From CAIZGX01 sp039805165 (GTDB lineage: Bacteria > Bacteroidota > Bacteroidia > Flavobacteriales_D > Sanyastnellaceae), in the NCBI GenBank assembly GCA_039805165.1, contig JBDLUS010000060.1:1-11202 (forward strand): a stretch of 11,202 bases of DNA, written 5' to 3'. Below, piece by piece: positions 1-7,723 of this stretch. Both the position numbers and the translations under genes were made by a program. Under the pieces are notes generated by a model. It ran no database searches. It was given only the letters and a program-made list of their open reading frames with translations, and had not been told where the DNA came from. Positions within the stretch are counted from its first letter, which is position 1, and every line of letters starts with the position of its first letter.

Positions 1-495
1 CTCGCTTGTTTCCAACGTGCTTTGATTAGCGGTGATTCGAAATTTGACCGTCATTATTTTTTGAAGTCGAATGATTATTCCGAATTGGAAAAGCAGGGCA
101 TGGACTTGTTTTTTTCAGAACAAACGCAGTGCAGCAGTTGTCATTCACTTCCGTTTTTCACTGATTACAAATTCTATAGTTTGGGCTTTGAAGATGCCGA
201 CATTGGGTTGGAGCGTAGAACTTATTCGGAGGCGGATAGAGGTAAATTCAAGACGCCAACATTACGCAATATTGAATTAACGGCGCCCTATATGCACAAC
301 GGTTCCATGAGTTCGCTGGAAGAGGTGGTTTCGTTTTACAACAGCGGAGGAGGAGCAAGTGTTACTAAGGATTCAAGAGTAAAACCATTGGATTTGTCGA
401 AGGAGGAAGAACTGGCATTGGTTGCTTTTTTAAAGACGTTGACCGATTGGAATTTTGTTCAGAATGAGAAATTCTTGGTCGCTGATGAAGATTAG
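1..495 (+). CDS. Di-haem cytochrome c peroxidase, MauG/CcpA type (C-terminal part only)
   Basis: The reading frame is open from the first base of the window, so the gene starts upstream; the TTG at 22 is an internal Leu, not a start. Only the C-terminal haem domain is present (164 codons). Numbering from base 1, it has a CSSCH c-type haem-binding motif (C44, C47, H48) and the family's downstream block TPTLRN...APYMHNG (M98, H99), followed by LEEVV and YNSGGG. Family members are periplasmic and use two c-type haems to reduce hydrogen peroxide or, in MauG and MbnH, to oxidise protein tryptophans. Which of these applies cannot be read from this fragment. The next gene is a close paralogue: over 37 residues from GKFKTPTLRN to YNSGG, 25 are identical by eye. 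The first residues (ALISGDSKFD) match the paralogue's ASFLRTMISANSKFD region, so the same domain continues upstream. Family assignment is very secure; the specific role is unknown. Confidence 0.93.
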   Translation, partial: LACFQRALISGDSKFDRHYFLKSNDYSELEKQGMDLFFSEQTQCSSCHSLPFFTDYKFYSLGFEDADIGLERRTYSEADRGKFKTPTLRNIELTAPYMHNGSMSSLEEVVSFYNSGGGASVTKDSRVKPLDLSKEEELALVAFLKTLTDWNFVQNEKFLVADED

Positions 496-540
496 CGAAT
501 CAAATAAAATTGTTTATTCTTTCTCGCGTATTTTTGGAGT

Positions 541-1629
541 ATGACCACTCGGCGTTTCACCTATTTTTTTCTGATTGCTCTTGCAAGTCTTTTGTGGACA
601 TGCAAGCATGAGGCGCCTGAAGGTCCAACAGCGACTCCATATAATTTGGTGATCCCACCTTTTTTTCCACCCATGGATATTCCTGCAGATAATCCATTAA
701 CCGTTGAAGGAATTCAATTGGGAAGGTATTTATTTTGGGAAAAAAAGTTGAGTGGTAACGACGCTATGTCCTGCGGAACGTGCCATTTGCCGGAACACGG
801 TTTTTCGGATCCCAATCAATTTTCAACAGGAATAAACGGAGATGTAGGAACGCGTCAAGCCATGCCTTTGGTCAACATGGGTTGGTCTAGTACATTTTTT
901 TGGGACGGAAGAGAGCCAACGCTCGAGGCACAAATTGCTGATCCGATTGTAAATCCAATTGAAATGGATGAGAATTGGGATCATGCGATTGAGCAAATAG
1001 ATTCAGATCCGATTTACGATGCTCTGTTCTTTAAGGCATACGGTTCAACAGAGGTAACAAAGGACAAAATCACGAAGGCGATTGCTTCTTTTTTAAGAAC
1101 AATGATTTCAGCGAATTCGAAATTCGATAAGCAACGCATTGGACAATACCAGTTCACTCCATCGGAATTAAACGGGTTTAATTTATTTCTTTCTGAAGGG
1201 GGAAGTCCAGATCAAGTTCCTGGCGGAAGTTTCGGTGCTGACTGTTTTCACTGCCATGGATTTGGTAGTATGCAAATGACCGATTACCTCTTTCATAACA
1301 ACGGCTTAGATGCCACATTTACGGACTTAGGTCGCGGAGCTGTTACAGGCAGTGTTTATGACAATGGAAAATTCAAAACACCTACGCTGCGCAATGTTGA
1401 ACTTTCAGGACCATACATGCACGACGGAAGATTTACGACATTGGAGCAAGTGATAGAGCATTACAACAGCGGCGGAATTCCGAGTGCAACCATAGATCCG
1501 TTTATGAAATTTACGGTCGGAGGTTTGCAATTGAGTGCTCAATCGAAGTCTGATTTAATCGCATTTTTAAAGTGTTTGACCGACACGTCTTTTTTACAGA
1601 ACCCCGCATTTTCTGATCCACATGAATGA
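541..1629 (+). CDS. Di-haem cytochrome c peroxidase, MauG/CcpA family, probable lipoprotein
   Basis: A complete 362-residue protein, the usual size for di-haem peroxidases. The N-terminus is a basic-hydrophobic leader ending in LLWTC (C21), which reads as a slightly atypical lipobox, so the enzyme is probably lipid-anchored and faces the periplasm. The first c-type haem site is CGTCH (C78, C81, H82). A TFFWDGRE block follows, with W121 where bacterial peroxidases keep an inter-haem Trp. The second haem site is CFHCH (C235, C238, H239), and then comes TPTLRN...PYMHDG (M293, H294). The expected reaction is reduction of H2O2 with electrons from a small cytochrome or other donor; a MauG/MbnH-like protein-modifying role cannot be excluded. 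The gene lies 45 bases after a paralogous peroxidase and overlaps the following YkgJ-family gene by 8 bases, so all three are probably co-transcribed. No classical ribosome-binding site is needed in this phylum; GGAG lies very close to the ATG. Confidence 0.95.
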   Translation: MTTRRFTYFFLIALASLLWTCKHEAPEGPTATPYNLVIPPFFPPMDIPADNPLTVEGIQLGRYLFWEKKLSGNDAMSCGTCHLPEHGFSDPNQFSTGINGDVGTRQAMPLVNMGWSSTFFWDGREPTLEAQIADPIVNPIEMDENWDHAIEQIDSDPIYDALFFKAYGSTEVTKDKITKAIASFLRTMISANSKFDKQRIGQYQFTPSELNGFNLFLSEGGSPDQVPGGSFGADCFHCHGFGSMQMTDYLFHNNGLDATFTDLGRGAVTGSVYDNGKFKTPTLRNVELSGPYMHDGRFTTLEQVIEHYNSGGIPSATIDPFMKFTVGGLQLSAQSKSDLIAFLKCLTDTSFLQNPAFSDPHE

Positions 1630-2110
1630 TAAACAAAAACGTTTTTTAGAGGAAGCGAGAAAGAATGTGAAGGCGAACAAAAAACTGTTCAATCGTTTAG
1701 CAAAAAAGAAAAAACTCGATTATGTTTTTCATTCCATGCATGAAGAGGTTTTTGCAAAGACGGATTGTCTTACTTGTGGGAATTGTTGTCGGACCACAAG
1801 TCCCATTTTCCGCGATGTAGATATTGAGCGTATAGCCAAGCATGTGGGCATGCGCGTTGCAGAATTTACAGATAAGTATTTGCATTTAGACGAAGACCGT
1901 GATTGGGTGTTGAATTCGAGTCCGTGTGCCTTTTTAAATCTCGAAGACAACAAGTGCAGCATTTATGAATTCCGTCCGAAAGCATGTCGGGAGTATCCGC
2001 ACACCGATCGAAAAAACATGAGCCAAATCATGAATTTGACTTTTCGCAATACCCTTATTTGTCCTGCTGTTGCAGAGATGGCCGAGCGATTTAAACTTAC
2101 CGAAGGTTAG
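1622..2110 (+). CDS. YkgJ-family cysteine cluster protein
   Basis: A 162-residue cytoplasmic protein with no signal peptide or membrane segment. The N-terminal 35 residues are very rich in Lys and Arg. The family signature is clear: C49-x2-C52-x2-C55-C56 (CLTCGNCC), then PCAFL (C102), NKCSIYEFRPKACREYP (C112, C122) and a late C147. This is the pattern of the YkgJ/UPF0153 group, annotated as zinc- or iron-binding proteins whose biochemical role is poorly defined. The eight cysteines could hold an Fe-S cluster or zinc; the sequence alone does not say which. The ATG start lies inside the last codons of the upstream peroxidase (8-base overlap), which suggests translational coupling and co-expression. 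A role in metal or haem-enzyme maturation would fit that context but is only inference. The 93 bases after the stop contain no convincing terminator hairpin. Confidence 0.9.
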   Translation: MNDKQKRFLEEARKNVKANKKLFNRLAKKKKLDYVFHSMHEEVFAKTDCLTCGNCCRTTSPIFRDVDIERIAKHVGMRVAEFTDKYLHLDEDRDWVLNSSPCAFLNLEDNKCSIYEFRPKACREYPHTDRKNMSQIMNLTFRNTLICPAVAEMAERFKLTEG

Positions 2111-2203
2111 TTGTCGAAAACTTCGCAGGGTTCGTCTATTTCTTGTTGAAAAAACTTCTCTCTTTGTGTAAACCTTTTTTAATTCAGTTCGTAGGATACA
2201 AAC

Positions 2204-2260
2204 ATGAGAAGAGCGTTACTTGTTTTATTTTTTCTTACATCGCTACTCAGTGTTAGCGCC
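2204..2260 (+). other. Sec signal peptide of the PKD-repeat protein
   Basis: Residues 1-19: two Arg near the N-terminus, a hydrophobic core (ALLVLFFLTSLL), and a small-residue cleavage site SVSA before Q20. This exports the protein to the periplasm, where the T9SS can take it through the outer membrane. Confidence 0.85.
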
Positions 2261-5200
2261 CAATGTCCGAGTGTCTATGATTACGATGGAAACATTGTAC
2301 CTACGCCCTATTGGTTTGGATGTTCAAGTGGAAATTTTTCACTTAACCTTCAACCGTCAGGAACGTGGGACGATTACACCATAAATTGGGGCGATGGATC
2401 AGCTACTTCAACGGGGGTTACTTGGGCGAGTCCGACCGTTTTGCAACACACCTACGCCGCTGCGGTAGACACATTCGTTGTTAGTATTATTGAAGGAGGA
2501 ACAGGTTGTATAGTTACTGGAGTAGTGGTTATGGAACAACCAACGAATGCATCTATTCAGGTTCCAGGAAATGCAACAACGCAAGTGTGCGCACCTGCAT
2601 CGGTTGAATTTGTAAACTCATCTACGAACGTTTCTGAGACCACTCAATTTACTTGGAACTTCGGCGATGGTTCCCCACTAATTTATTTCGGTGCATCCAA
2701 TTGGAATGAAGTGGTGAGCCACTTGTACACGAGCTCTAGCGCAATAAACTGCGAGACCACTGTTTCGTTAACAGCTTCCAATTATTGTAACGTGCTTCAG
2801 GGCAATCCATCTGTTGCCACGTTCAATCCCGTGAATGTTTGGACACTCGATCAGGCACAGGTAAGTGCTTCAGCAATCACGCAGTGTTTTCCCGATACGA
2901 CTTTTACTTTCACAAACACTACCATTCGAAATTGTTTGAATCAAGGAAATACATTTCAACGTCAAGAGCGTTGGAATTTTGGAGACTATTGGGGTGAAGG
3001 GGTAGATTCAGTAACGGCTTGGATGCCTTGGCCACCAAGCCTTCCGCAAACGATTTCATTTCCGGGATTAGGAGATTATACCGTGACATTGTCTGATAGT
3101 AGTTATTGTGGCGTTGTTCAACAATCGATAACCGTTCATGTTGTAGCACCTCCAGTTGCGAGTATTTCGGCTTCAACAGATACCATTTGTTCGGGCGGAC
3201 AGGTTACATTCTTTCAAGGTTCTTCTGGGCCGAATCAGTCTTATCAATGGAACTTTGGCAACAACAACAACTGGCAGAATTTAGGAAGTGGAAATGTGAA
3301 CTTCACGTTCAATACTGCAGGAACTTTTGTTGTGAGCAATCGCGTCTTCAACAACGGATGGGGAAGTGCATGTGCAGATACCGCAACAGTTGTGGTGACT
3401 GTTCTCCCAAGTCCAACAGCGAGCATTACTGCGAGTCCTGCACAGGCTTGTGACTCGCTAACTACTGCGTTAAACGTTGTTTCAAATTCAGGTGTTTTAT
3501 TCAATTGGAATTTGGGTTCGTTCGGAACATTCACAGGTCAGACCCCCGACACGTTAACCATTACAACTCCGGGTAACTACAATATTTCTGTGTTAGTGAC
3601 AAGTGCAAACGGATGCACGAAAACAGATACAGAAGTGTTGCATGTTTACGCGACACCTGTGCCCTCATTTACTGTAACAAGTCCGTGTGTTGGAGCCAAT
3701 GCGATCTTCACAAACACGTCTGTTACAGCTCCTGGAAATCCGATTACAAGTGCTCAATGGACGTTTGGTGACGGAGGTACTTCGAGCCAATTAACGCCAA
3801 CACATGTGTATGCAGCGGAAGGAACTTTTCCAATTACACTAAACATAAGTACGCCTTATTGTTCAGCAAGTACGCAAGGAAATATTACGGTGCATCCGAA
3901 TCCAACCGCTTCGTTTACGCAAGATGTTGTTTCTGGATGTCAGCCGCTGGAAGTCTCGTTTACCAACGCTTCTCAAGGAGCGACGTCTTTCTCTTGGAAT
4001 TTCAACGACGGTCCTCTTTCCACCAACACGAACGAAACGCATGTGTTTGGAAACAACACCATTTACAATTTGCCTTACAATGTAGTGCTAACCGCCATCA
4101 ACGAATTTGGTTGTACAAATACCCAAAGCAGCGTAGTTACGGTATTGGGCGGAGCAGTTGCGAATTTTGAAATAGCGAACAATGAATTGGGCTGTTCAAC
4201 GGCACCGGTAGAGTTTAACAATTTATCGTTAGGCGCATCTTCCTATGCATGGAATTTTGGCGATGGTACTGCATCTACAGTCGAAGATCCGAATCATGCT
4301 TACAACAACAACAGTGGATTCTTGTGGTGGTACGATGTAACGTTGGTGGCATTTTCGAGTGGGGGATGTTTAGACACTGCGACCTTGGCGCTTCCGATAT
4401 ATCCAATTTTGGATATTCAACTTCCATTTACATCGTTGGAAGGATGTTCTCCGTTTAGCGCTCAAATGCCTGCCATTGGCGGTATTCAAGGGTTTTCGTG
4501 GAACTTCGGTGATGGATTTACTTCATCACTTATTTCACCGACTCATACGTACAACAATTTGACAAATGCGACTCAAAGTTTCACGGTGTCTCTTGTCGGT
4601 GAATCGGCATTCGGTTGCTTCGACAGTGTATCGTTTCCGGTAACGGTTTATCCTCAACCGCATGCCTCTTTTTCGCAAACCGATGATGACGGATGTGCGC
4701 CGATAACGATTGGGTTTGCGAATACTTCTACAAATGCGACGACGTATGTTTGGAATTATGGCGATGGTAGTAGTTCAACGGGGTTAAATGGATCGCATTT
4801 GTATACGAACGCCACAGGCGTTCCGAATACATGGAATGTAAGTTTGATTGCATCATCTATTGGCGGATGCGCCGACACGGTGAGTAACGATGTGCTTATT
4901 TATCCGCCATTGATTTTCCCTTTGTTTAATCCAACGGTTTCCGGTTGTTCTCCTTTCACGTTTGAAGCGCCGTTTTTTCCTGGTGTTGCAAATTATGCGT
5001 GGAGCTTTGGGAACGGCGATGTTTCGAATGCATCAACACCTTCTTACACGTATGAAAATCTTTCCAACACAACAGCGAATTACACGGTTCATTTAGTGGG
5101 AACTTCCATCTACGGTTGCACCGATGCAGAAACATATTTCGTTCATATTTATCCGGAAGTGAATGCGTCGTTTACTTATTCAGACATTGCAGGATGCGGA

Positions 5201-7723
5201 CCGTTGGAAGTCAATTTTCAAAACACTTCGTTAAATGGAAATCAGTTTGAATGGAATTTTGGTGACTTCGGAACGGCTAGCACTGCTAATACAACGCATA
5301 CTTTCTTAAACATCAACGGCGTATTAAATACGTTCGAAACAGAATTAACAGTGACGTCCGAGCAAGGATGTTCAGACAGCGCAAGTGTGGCAGTGCAAGT
5401 AAGTCCTTCGCTTGATTTACAATGGTCAATGCCTGTTGTGGAAGGTTGCTCACCTTTCACCCTACAGACACCATACATGCCTGGTGGATCTACTTATATC
5501 TGGAATTTCGGTGATGGTTCAACTTCGAACAATACATCTCCAACGCATATCTATGTCAACAACACAACTGCACCACAGCAATACACTGTCACGTGTTATG
5601 CAGAGAATAGTTTCGGATGTGCTGACAGTATTTCGTTCAACGTAACTGTGAATCCGCAAGCAGTTGCGAATCTTTCAACTCAGCAGTTTAGCGGATGTTC
5701 ACCGTTGAATGTGACCTTCGAAAATAATTCGCAATACGCATTAAGCTATAACTGGAATTATGGAAATGGTCAGACCAGCACAACGAGCGATTCTTCGCAT
5801 GATTTCATGTATGTCAACAACACTGCTCAGCCTGTTACATACAATGCCGTCTTGCAAGCCAATCAAGTAAGCACTTGTTCGAGTATAGATACGGTTCAGA
5901 TTACAGTTTATCCTGCGGTTACAGCAAGTTTCTCATGGACGGGTGCAGAGTGTTCAAGCGTTCAAGCCCAGTTCAACAATACCTCTACGGTTGGAACTTC
6001 TGCTCAGTGGACATTCGGAGACGGGTTTTATTCAAATGCTTTCAATCCGTATCACTTGTATTCCAACAATGGACTTGAAGATTTGAATTATACGGTTTCA
6101 TTAATTAGTACAAGTGTATTCGGTTGTGCAGATACCATTTCTCAAACTCTTACGGTTTTGTATTCGCCTCTAGCCGATGCTATGATAGATACCGTCTATG
6201 GTTGCTATCCATTGAATGTAGATTTCATTAATTCATCGCAAGGTGCGAACTCTTATTCGTGGGAGTACGGAGATGCATTGAACTCAACGACTTCCGCTGC
6301 AACACATACACACACGTATTTCAATTTGTCTGATCAGTCACAGACGTATCAGATTACGCTTACGGTTGAAGCTCCGAATGGGTGCACGGATGTTTGGATC
6401 GATCAGGTAACAGTCCTTCCGCAGGTGGTTGCAGACGCCGATGTTATTGTATCTGGATGTAATCCTGTAGAAGTGGTCTTCGACAATCAAAGTACGGGAG
6501 CAACATCTTATTTCTGGAATTTAGGAAACGGAGATACCAGTACGAGTTTCAATGAGCAAGGAACGTTTTACAATCCTTATCCGGTGGACACCACATTCGT
6601 GGTGACCTTGACTGCAACGAATATTTACGGTTGTGAAGTAACCACGGATTTATGGGTCGTTGTGCATCCTTATCCAACGGCTGCATTCACAGCAACGCCA
6701 TTGATTCAAACTTGGCCGAATAATGTGGTGAATTTGCAAGAGAACGCCATTGGTTTCAGTCTTGGTTATCACTGGACATTGGAAGATGGAAGCGAATACT
6801 ATGTTCCAAATCCGGGTGATCATGCATTTCCAACCTGGGGAACTTATAACATTGAACTTATCGTGAATGAAGGTTTGTGCACGGATACCACTGCGCAAAG
6901 CATTACCATTATTCCACCCGCGCCTGTCGCTTTGTTTGAAGGAAATGCAGAAGGTTGCGTTCCTCTGACTGTAACGTTGAACAATCTGTCACAATACGCC
7001 GATAGCTACGAGTGGTTCTTCAGCGATGGCGGGTATACGACTTCAGATAGTCCGGTTTATACTTTTTACTCTGCAGGAGTTTACGGCGCAACTTTGGTGG
7101 TGCACGGTTTCGACGGCACGAATGATACATTGGAACTTTCAAACTTATTCATTGCACACGCCAATGCGGTGGCTTCATTCACGGTAACCCCAAATCAAGT
7201 GGTTATTCCTGATCAACCCATCCTATGTCAGAATGCAAGCGACAATGCTACATTTTTCGAATGGTCGTTCGGCGACGGTTTCGTGAGTAACGAAGTAAGC
7301 CCGAAACACTTTTATGACATCGAAGGCGTATTTAGCATTCAGTTAATAGCGAACAATGAATTCAATTGTCCAGACACACTTGTGCTTACCAATGTGGTGT
7401 TTGCCTACGGCGATGGCTATTTGGAATATCCGAATGCTTTCACTCCGAATACGAGCGGCCCAAGTGACGGCATCTATGATCCGTATGGATATTCAAACGA
7501 CATTTTCTGTCCATTGCATAAAGGAGTAGTTCTCTACGAACTTCAAATCTTCAACAAGTGGGGAGAGCAAATTTTTGAAACAAACGATATCCATCGAGGT
7601 TGGGACGGCTACTACCGGGGTGAGTTGAGTAAGGAAGATGTATACGTATGGAAAGCTTCTGTAACGTTTTCAAACGGAACGAGTAAAATCATGACTGGCG
7701 ACTTAACACTTTTAGCACGATGA
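2204..7723 (+). CDS. Giant secreted PKD-repeat protein with T9SS type B C-terminal domain (SprB-like surface protein)
   Basis: An 1839-residue protein. It begins with a typical Sec signal peptide ending SVSA|Q (cleavage after about residue 19), followed by about 20 PKD-like beta-sandwich modules recognisable by W(N/T/S)(F/Y)G(D/N)G cores. The first three modules (about residues 21-316) are longer and less regular. From residue 317 the units are 81-87 residues each. Residues about 1739-1839 form a gliding-motility-associated C-terminal domain: YPNAFTPN at 1742-1749, then ELQIFNKWGE, WDG and a final TGDLTLLAR. In this family such domains direct export across the outer membrane by the type IX secretion system and surface attachment, so this is probably an extracellular adhesin or filamentous surface protein. 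The stop overlaps the start of a PorP/SprF-family gene, matching the known SprB-SprF pairing. SprB itself is several times larger. There is no enzymatic domain. Ligand and any role in gliding are unknown. The start ATG is well placed for the signal peptide. Confidence 0.95.
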   Translation: MRRALLVLFFLTSLLSVSAQCPSVYDYDGNIVPTPYWFGCSSGNFSLNLQPSGTWDDYTINWGDGSATSTGVTWASPTVLQHTYAAAVDTFVVSIIEGGTGCIVTGVVVMEQPTNASIQVPGNATTQVCAPASVEFVNSSTNVSETTQFTWNFGDGSPLIYFGASNWNEVVSHLYTSSSAINCETTVSLTASNYCNVLQGNPSVATFNPVNVWTLDQAQVSASAITQCFPDTTFTFTNTTIRNCLNQGNTFQRQERWNFGDYWGEGVDSVTAWMPWPPSLPQTISFPGLGDYTVTLSDSSYCGVVQQSITVHVVAPPVASISASTDTICSGGQVTFFQGSSGPNQSYQWNFGNNNNWQNLGSGNVNFTFNTAGTFVVSNRVFNNGWGSACADTATVVVTVLPSPTASITASPAQACDSLTTALNVVSNSGVLFNWNLGSFGTFTGQTPDTLTITTPGNYNISVLVTSANGCTKTDTEVLHVYATPVPSFTVTSPCVGANAIFTNTSVTAPGNPITSAQWTFGDGGTSSQLTPTHVYAAEGTFPITLNISTPYCSASTQGNITVHPNPTASFTQDVVSGCQPLEVSFTNASQGATSFSWNFNDGPLSTNTNETHVFGNNTIYNLPYNVVLTAINEFGCTNTQSSVVTVLGGAVANFEIANNELGCSTAPVEFNNLSLGASSYAWNFGDGTASTVEDPNHAYNNNSGFLWWYDVTLVAFSSGGCLDTATLALPIYPILDIQLPFTSLEGCSPFSAQMPAIGGIQGFSWNFGDGFTSSLISPTHTYNNLTNATQSFTVSLVGESAFGCFDSVSFPVTVYPQPHASFSQTDDDGCAPITIGFANTSTNATTYVWNYGDGSSSTGLNGSHLYTNATGVPNTWNVSLIASSIGGCADTVSNDVLIYPPLIFPLFNPTVSGCSPFTFEAPFFPGVANYAWSFGNGDVSNASTPSYTYENLSNTTANYTVHLVGTSIYGCTDAETYFVHIYPEVNASFTYSDIAGCGPLEVNFQNTSLNGNQFEWNFGDFGTASTANTTHTFLNINGVLNTFETELTVTSEQGCSDSASVAVQVSPSLDLQWSMPVVEGCSPFTLQTPYMPGGSTYIWNFGDGSTSNNTSPTHIYVNNTTAPQQYTVTCYAENSFGCADSISFNVTVNPQAVANLSTQQFSGCSPLNVTFENNSQYALSYNWNYGNGQTSTTSDSSHDFMYVNNTAQPVTYNAVLQANQVSTCSSIDTVQITVYPAVTASFSWTGAECSSVQAQFNNTSTVGTSAQWTFGDGFYSNAFNPYHLYSNNGLEDLNYTVSLISTSVFGCADTISQTLTVLYSPLADAMIDTVYGCYPLNVDFINSSQGANSYSWEYGDALNSTTSAATHTHTYFNLSDQSQTYQITLTVEAPNGCTDVWIDQVTVLPQVVADADVIVSGCNPVEVVFDNQSTGATSYFWNLGNGDTSTSFNEQGTFYNPYPVDTTFVVTLTATNIYGCEVTTDLWVVVHPYPTAAFTATPLIQTWPNNVVNLQENAIGFSLGYHWTLEDGSEYYVPNPGDHAFPTWGTYNIELIVNEGLCTDTTAQSITIIPPAPVALFEGNAEGCVPLTVTLNNLSQYADSYEWFFSDGGYTTSDSPVYTFYSAGVYGATLVVHGFDGTNDTLELSNLFIAHANAVASFTVTPNQVVIPDQPILCQNASDNATFFEWSFGDGFVSNEVSPKHFYDIEGVFSIQLIANNEFNCPDTLVLTNVVFAYGDGYLEYPNAFTPNTSGPSDGIYDPYGYSNDIFCPLHKGVVLYELQIFNKWGEQIFETNDIHRGWDGYYRGELSKEDVYVWKASVTFSNGTSKIMTGDLTLLAR
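2264..7411 (+). repeat. Array of about 20 PKD-like modules (protein-level tandem repeat)
   Basis: Successive modules have their core Trp motif near residues 61, 151, 256, 348, 434, 518, 597, 682, 765, 849, 932, 1016, 1099, 1183, 1268, 1352, 1437, 1523, 1603 and 1687. Unit starts that I could place by aligning the xASF-type first strand are 317, 404, 485, 567, 651, 735, 818, 902, 985, 1069, 1152, 1238, 1323, 1407, 1490, 1573 and 1654. Most units from 567 onward carry one Cys near the start (GCxP) and one near the end (GCxD), which suggests one disulphide per module. The modules are clearly diverged at DNA level; I saw no long identical nucleotide repeats. Confidence 0.88.
4154..5914 (+). repeat. 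Higher-order alternating repeat of two PKD module types (B-A-B-A-B-A-B)
   Basis: Seven consecutive modules (residues 651-734, 735-817, 818-901, 902-984, 985-1068, 1069-1151, 1152-1237) alternate between two types. Type A (735, 902, 1069) is always 83 residues and always carries GCSPF-x4-P, without the F-x-N-x-S strand. Type B (651, 818, 985, 1152) is 84, 84, 84 and 86 residues and has an F-x-N-x-S-type strand (FNNLS, FANTS, FQNTS, FENNS) after the first Cys. The true repeating unit is therefore about 167 residues (about 501 bases). Confidence 0.8.
7418..7720 (+). other. T9SS type B C-terminal sorting domain (gliding-motility-associated CTD)
   Basis: Residues 1739-1839 of the PKD protein. The recognisable elements, in order, are YPNAFTPN, a Gly/Asp-rich stretch, LYELQIFNKWGEQIFE, GWDGYY, VYVWKASV and the terminal LTLLAR. 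This matches the family of C-terminal domains found at the ends of SprB-like proteins of gliding and non-gliding Bacteroidota. For this class, export is known to depend on a PorP/SprF-like protein, usually encoded next door, as here. Confidence 0.9.

Noticed and set aside
22..495. TTG at 22 as the start of the first peroxidase
   Set aside because: The frame is open back to base 1 and the upstream residues (LACFQRA) align with internal sequence of the paralogue, so the gene is cut by the window edge rather than short.
529..536. TATTTTTG, a perfect match to the Bacteroidota -7 promoter element TAnnTTTG, just upstream of the second peroxidase
   Set aside because: It ends only 4 bases before the ATG, so transcription would begin at or after the start codon, and no well-spaced TTTG -33 element is present. 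Likely chance in a T-rich gap; the gene is probably read from upstream.
2111..2203. Short gap before the PKD gene examined for a promoter and terminator
   Set aside because: TTTG occurs at 2163-2166 but no TAnnTTTG follows at proper spacing, and the only inverted repeat (CGAA/TTCG) is too weak to be a terminator.
3106..3453. 115-codon frame inside the PKD gene
   Set aside because: The main frame has continuous PKD modules here. The shifted frame is Cys/Ser/Arg-rich nonsense typical of an out-of-frame reading.
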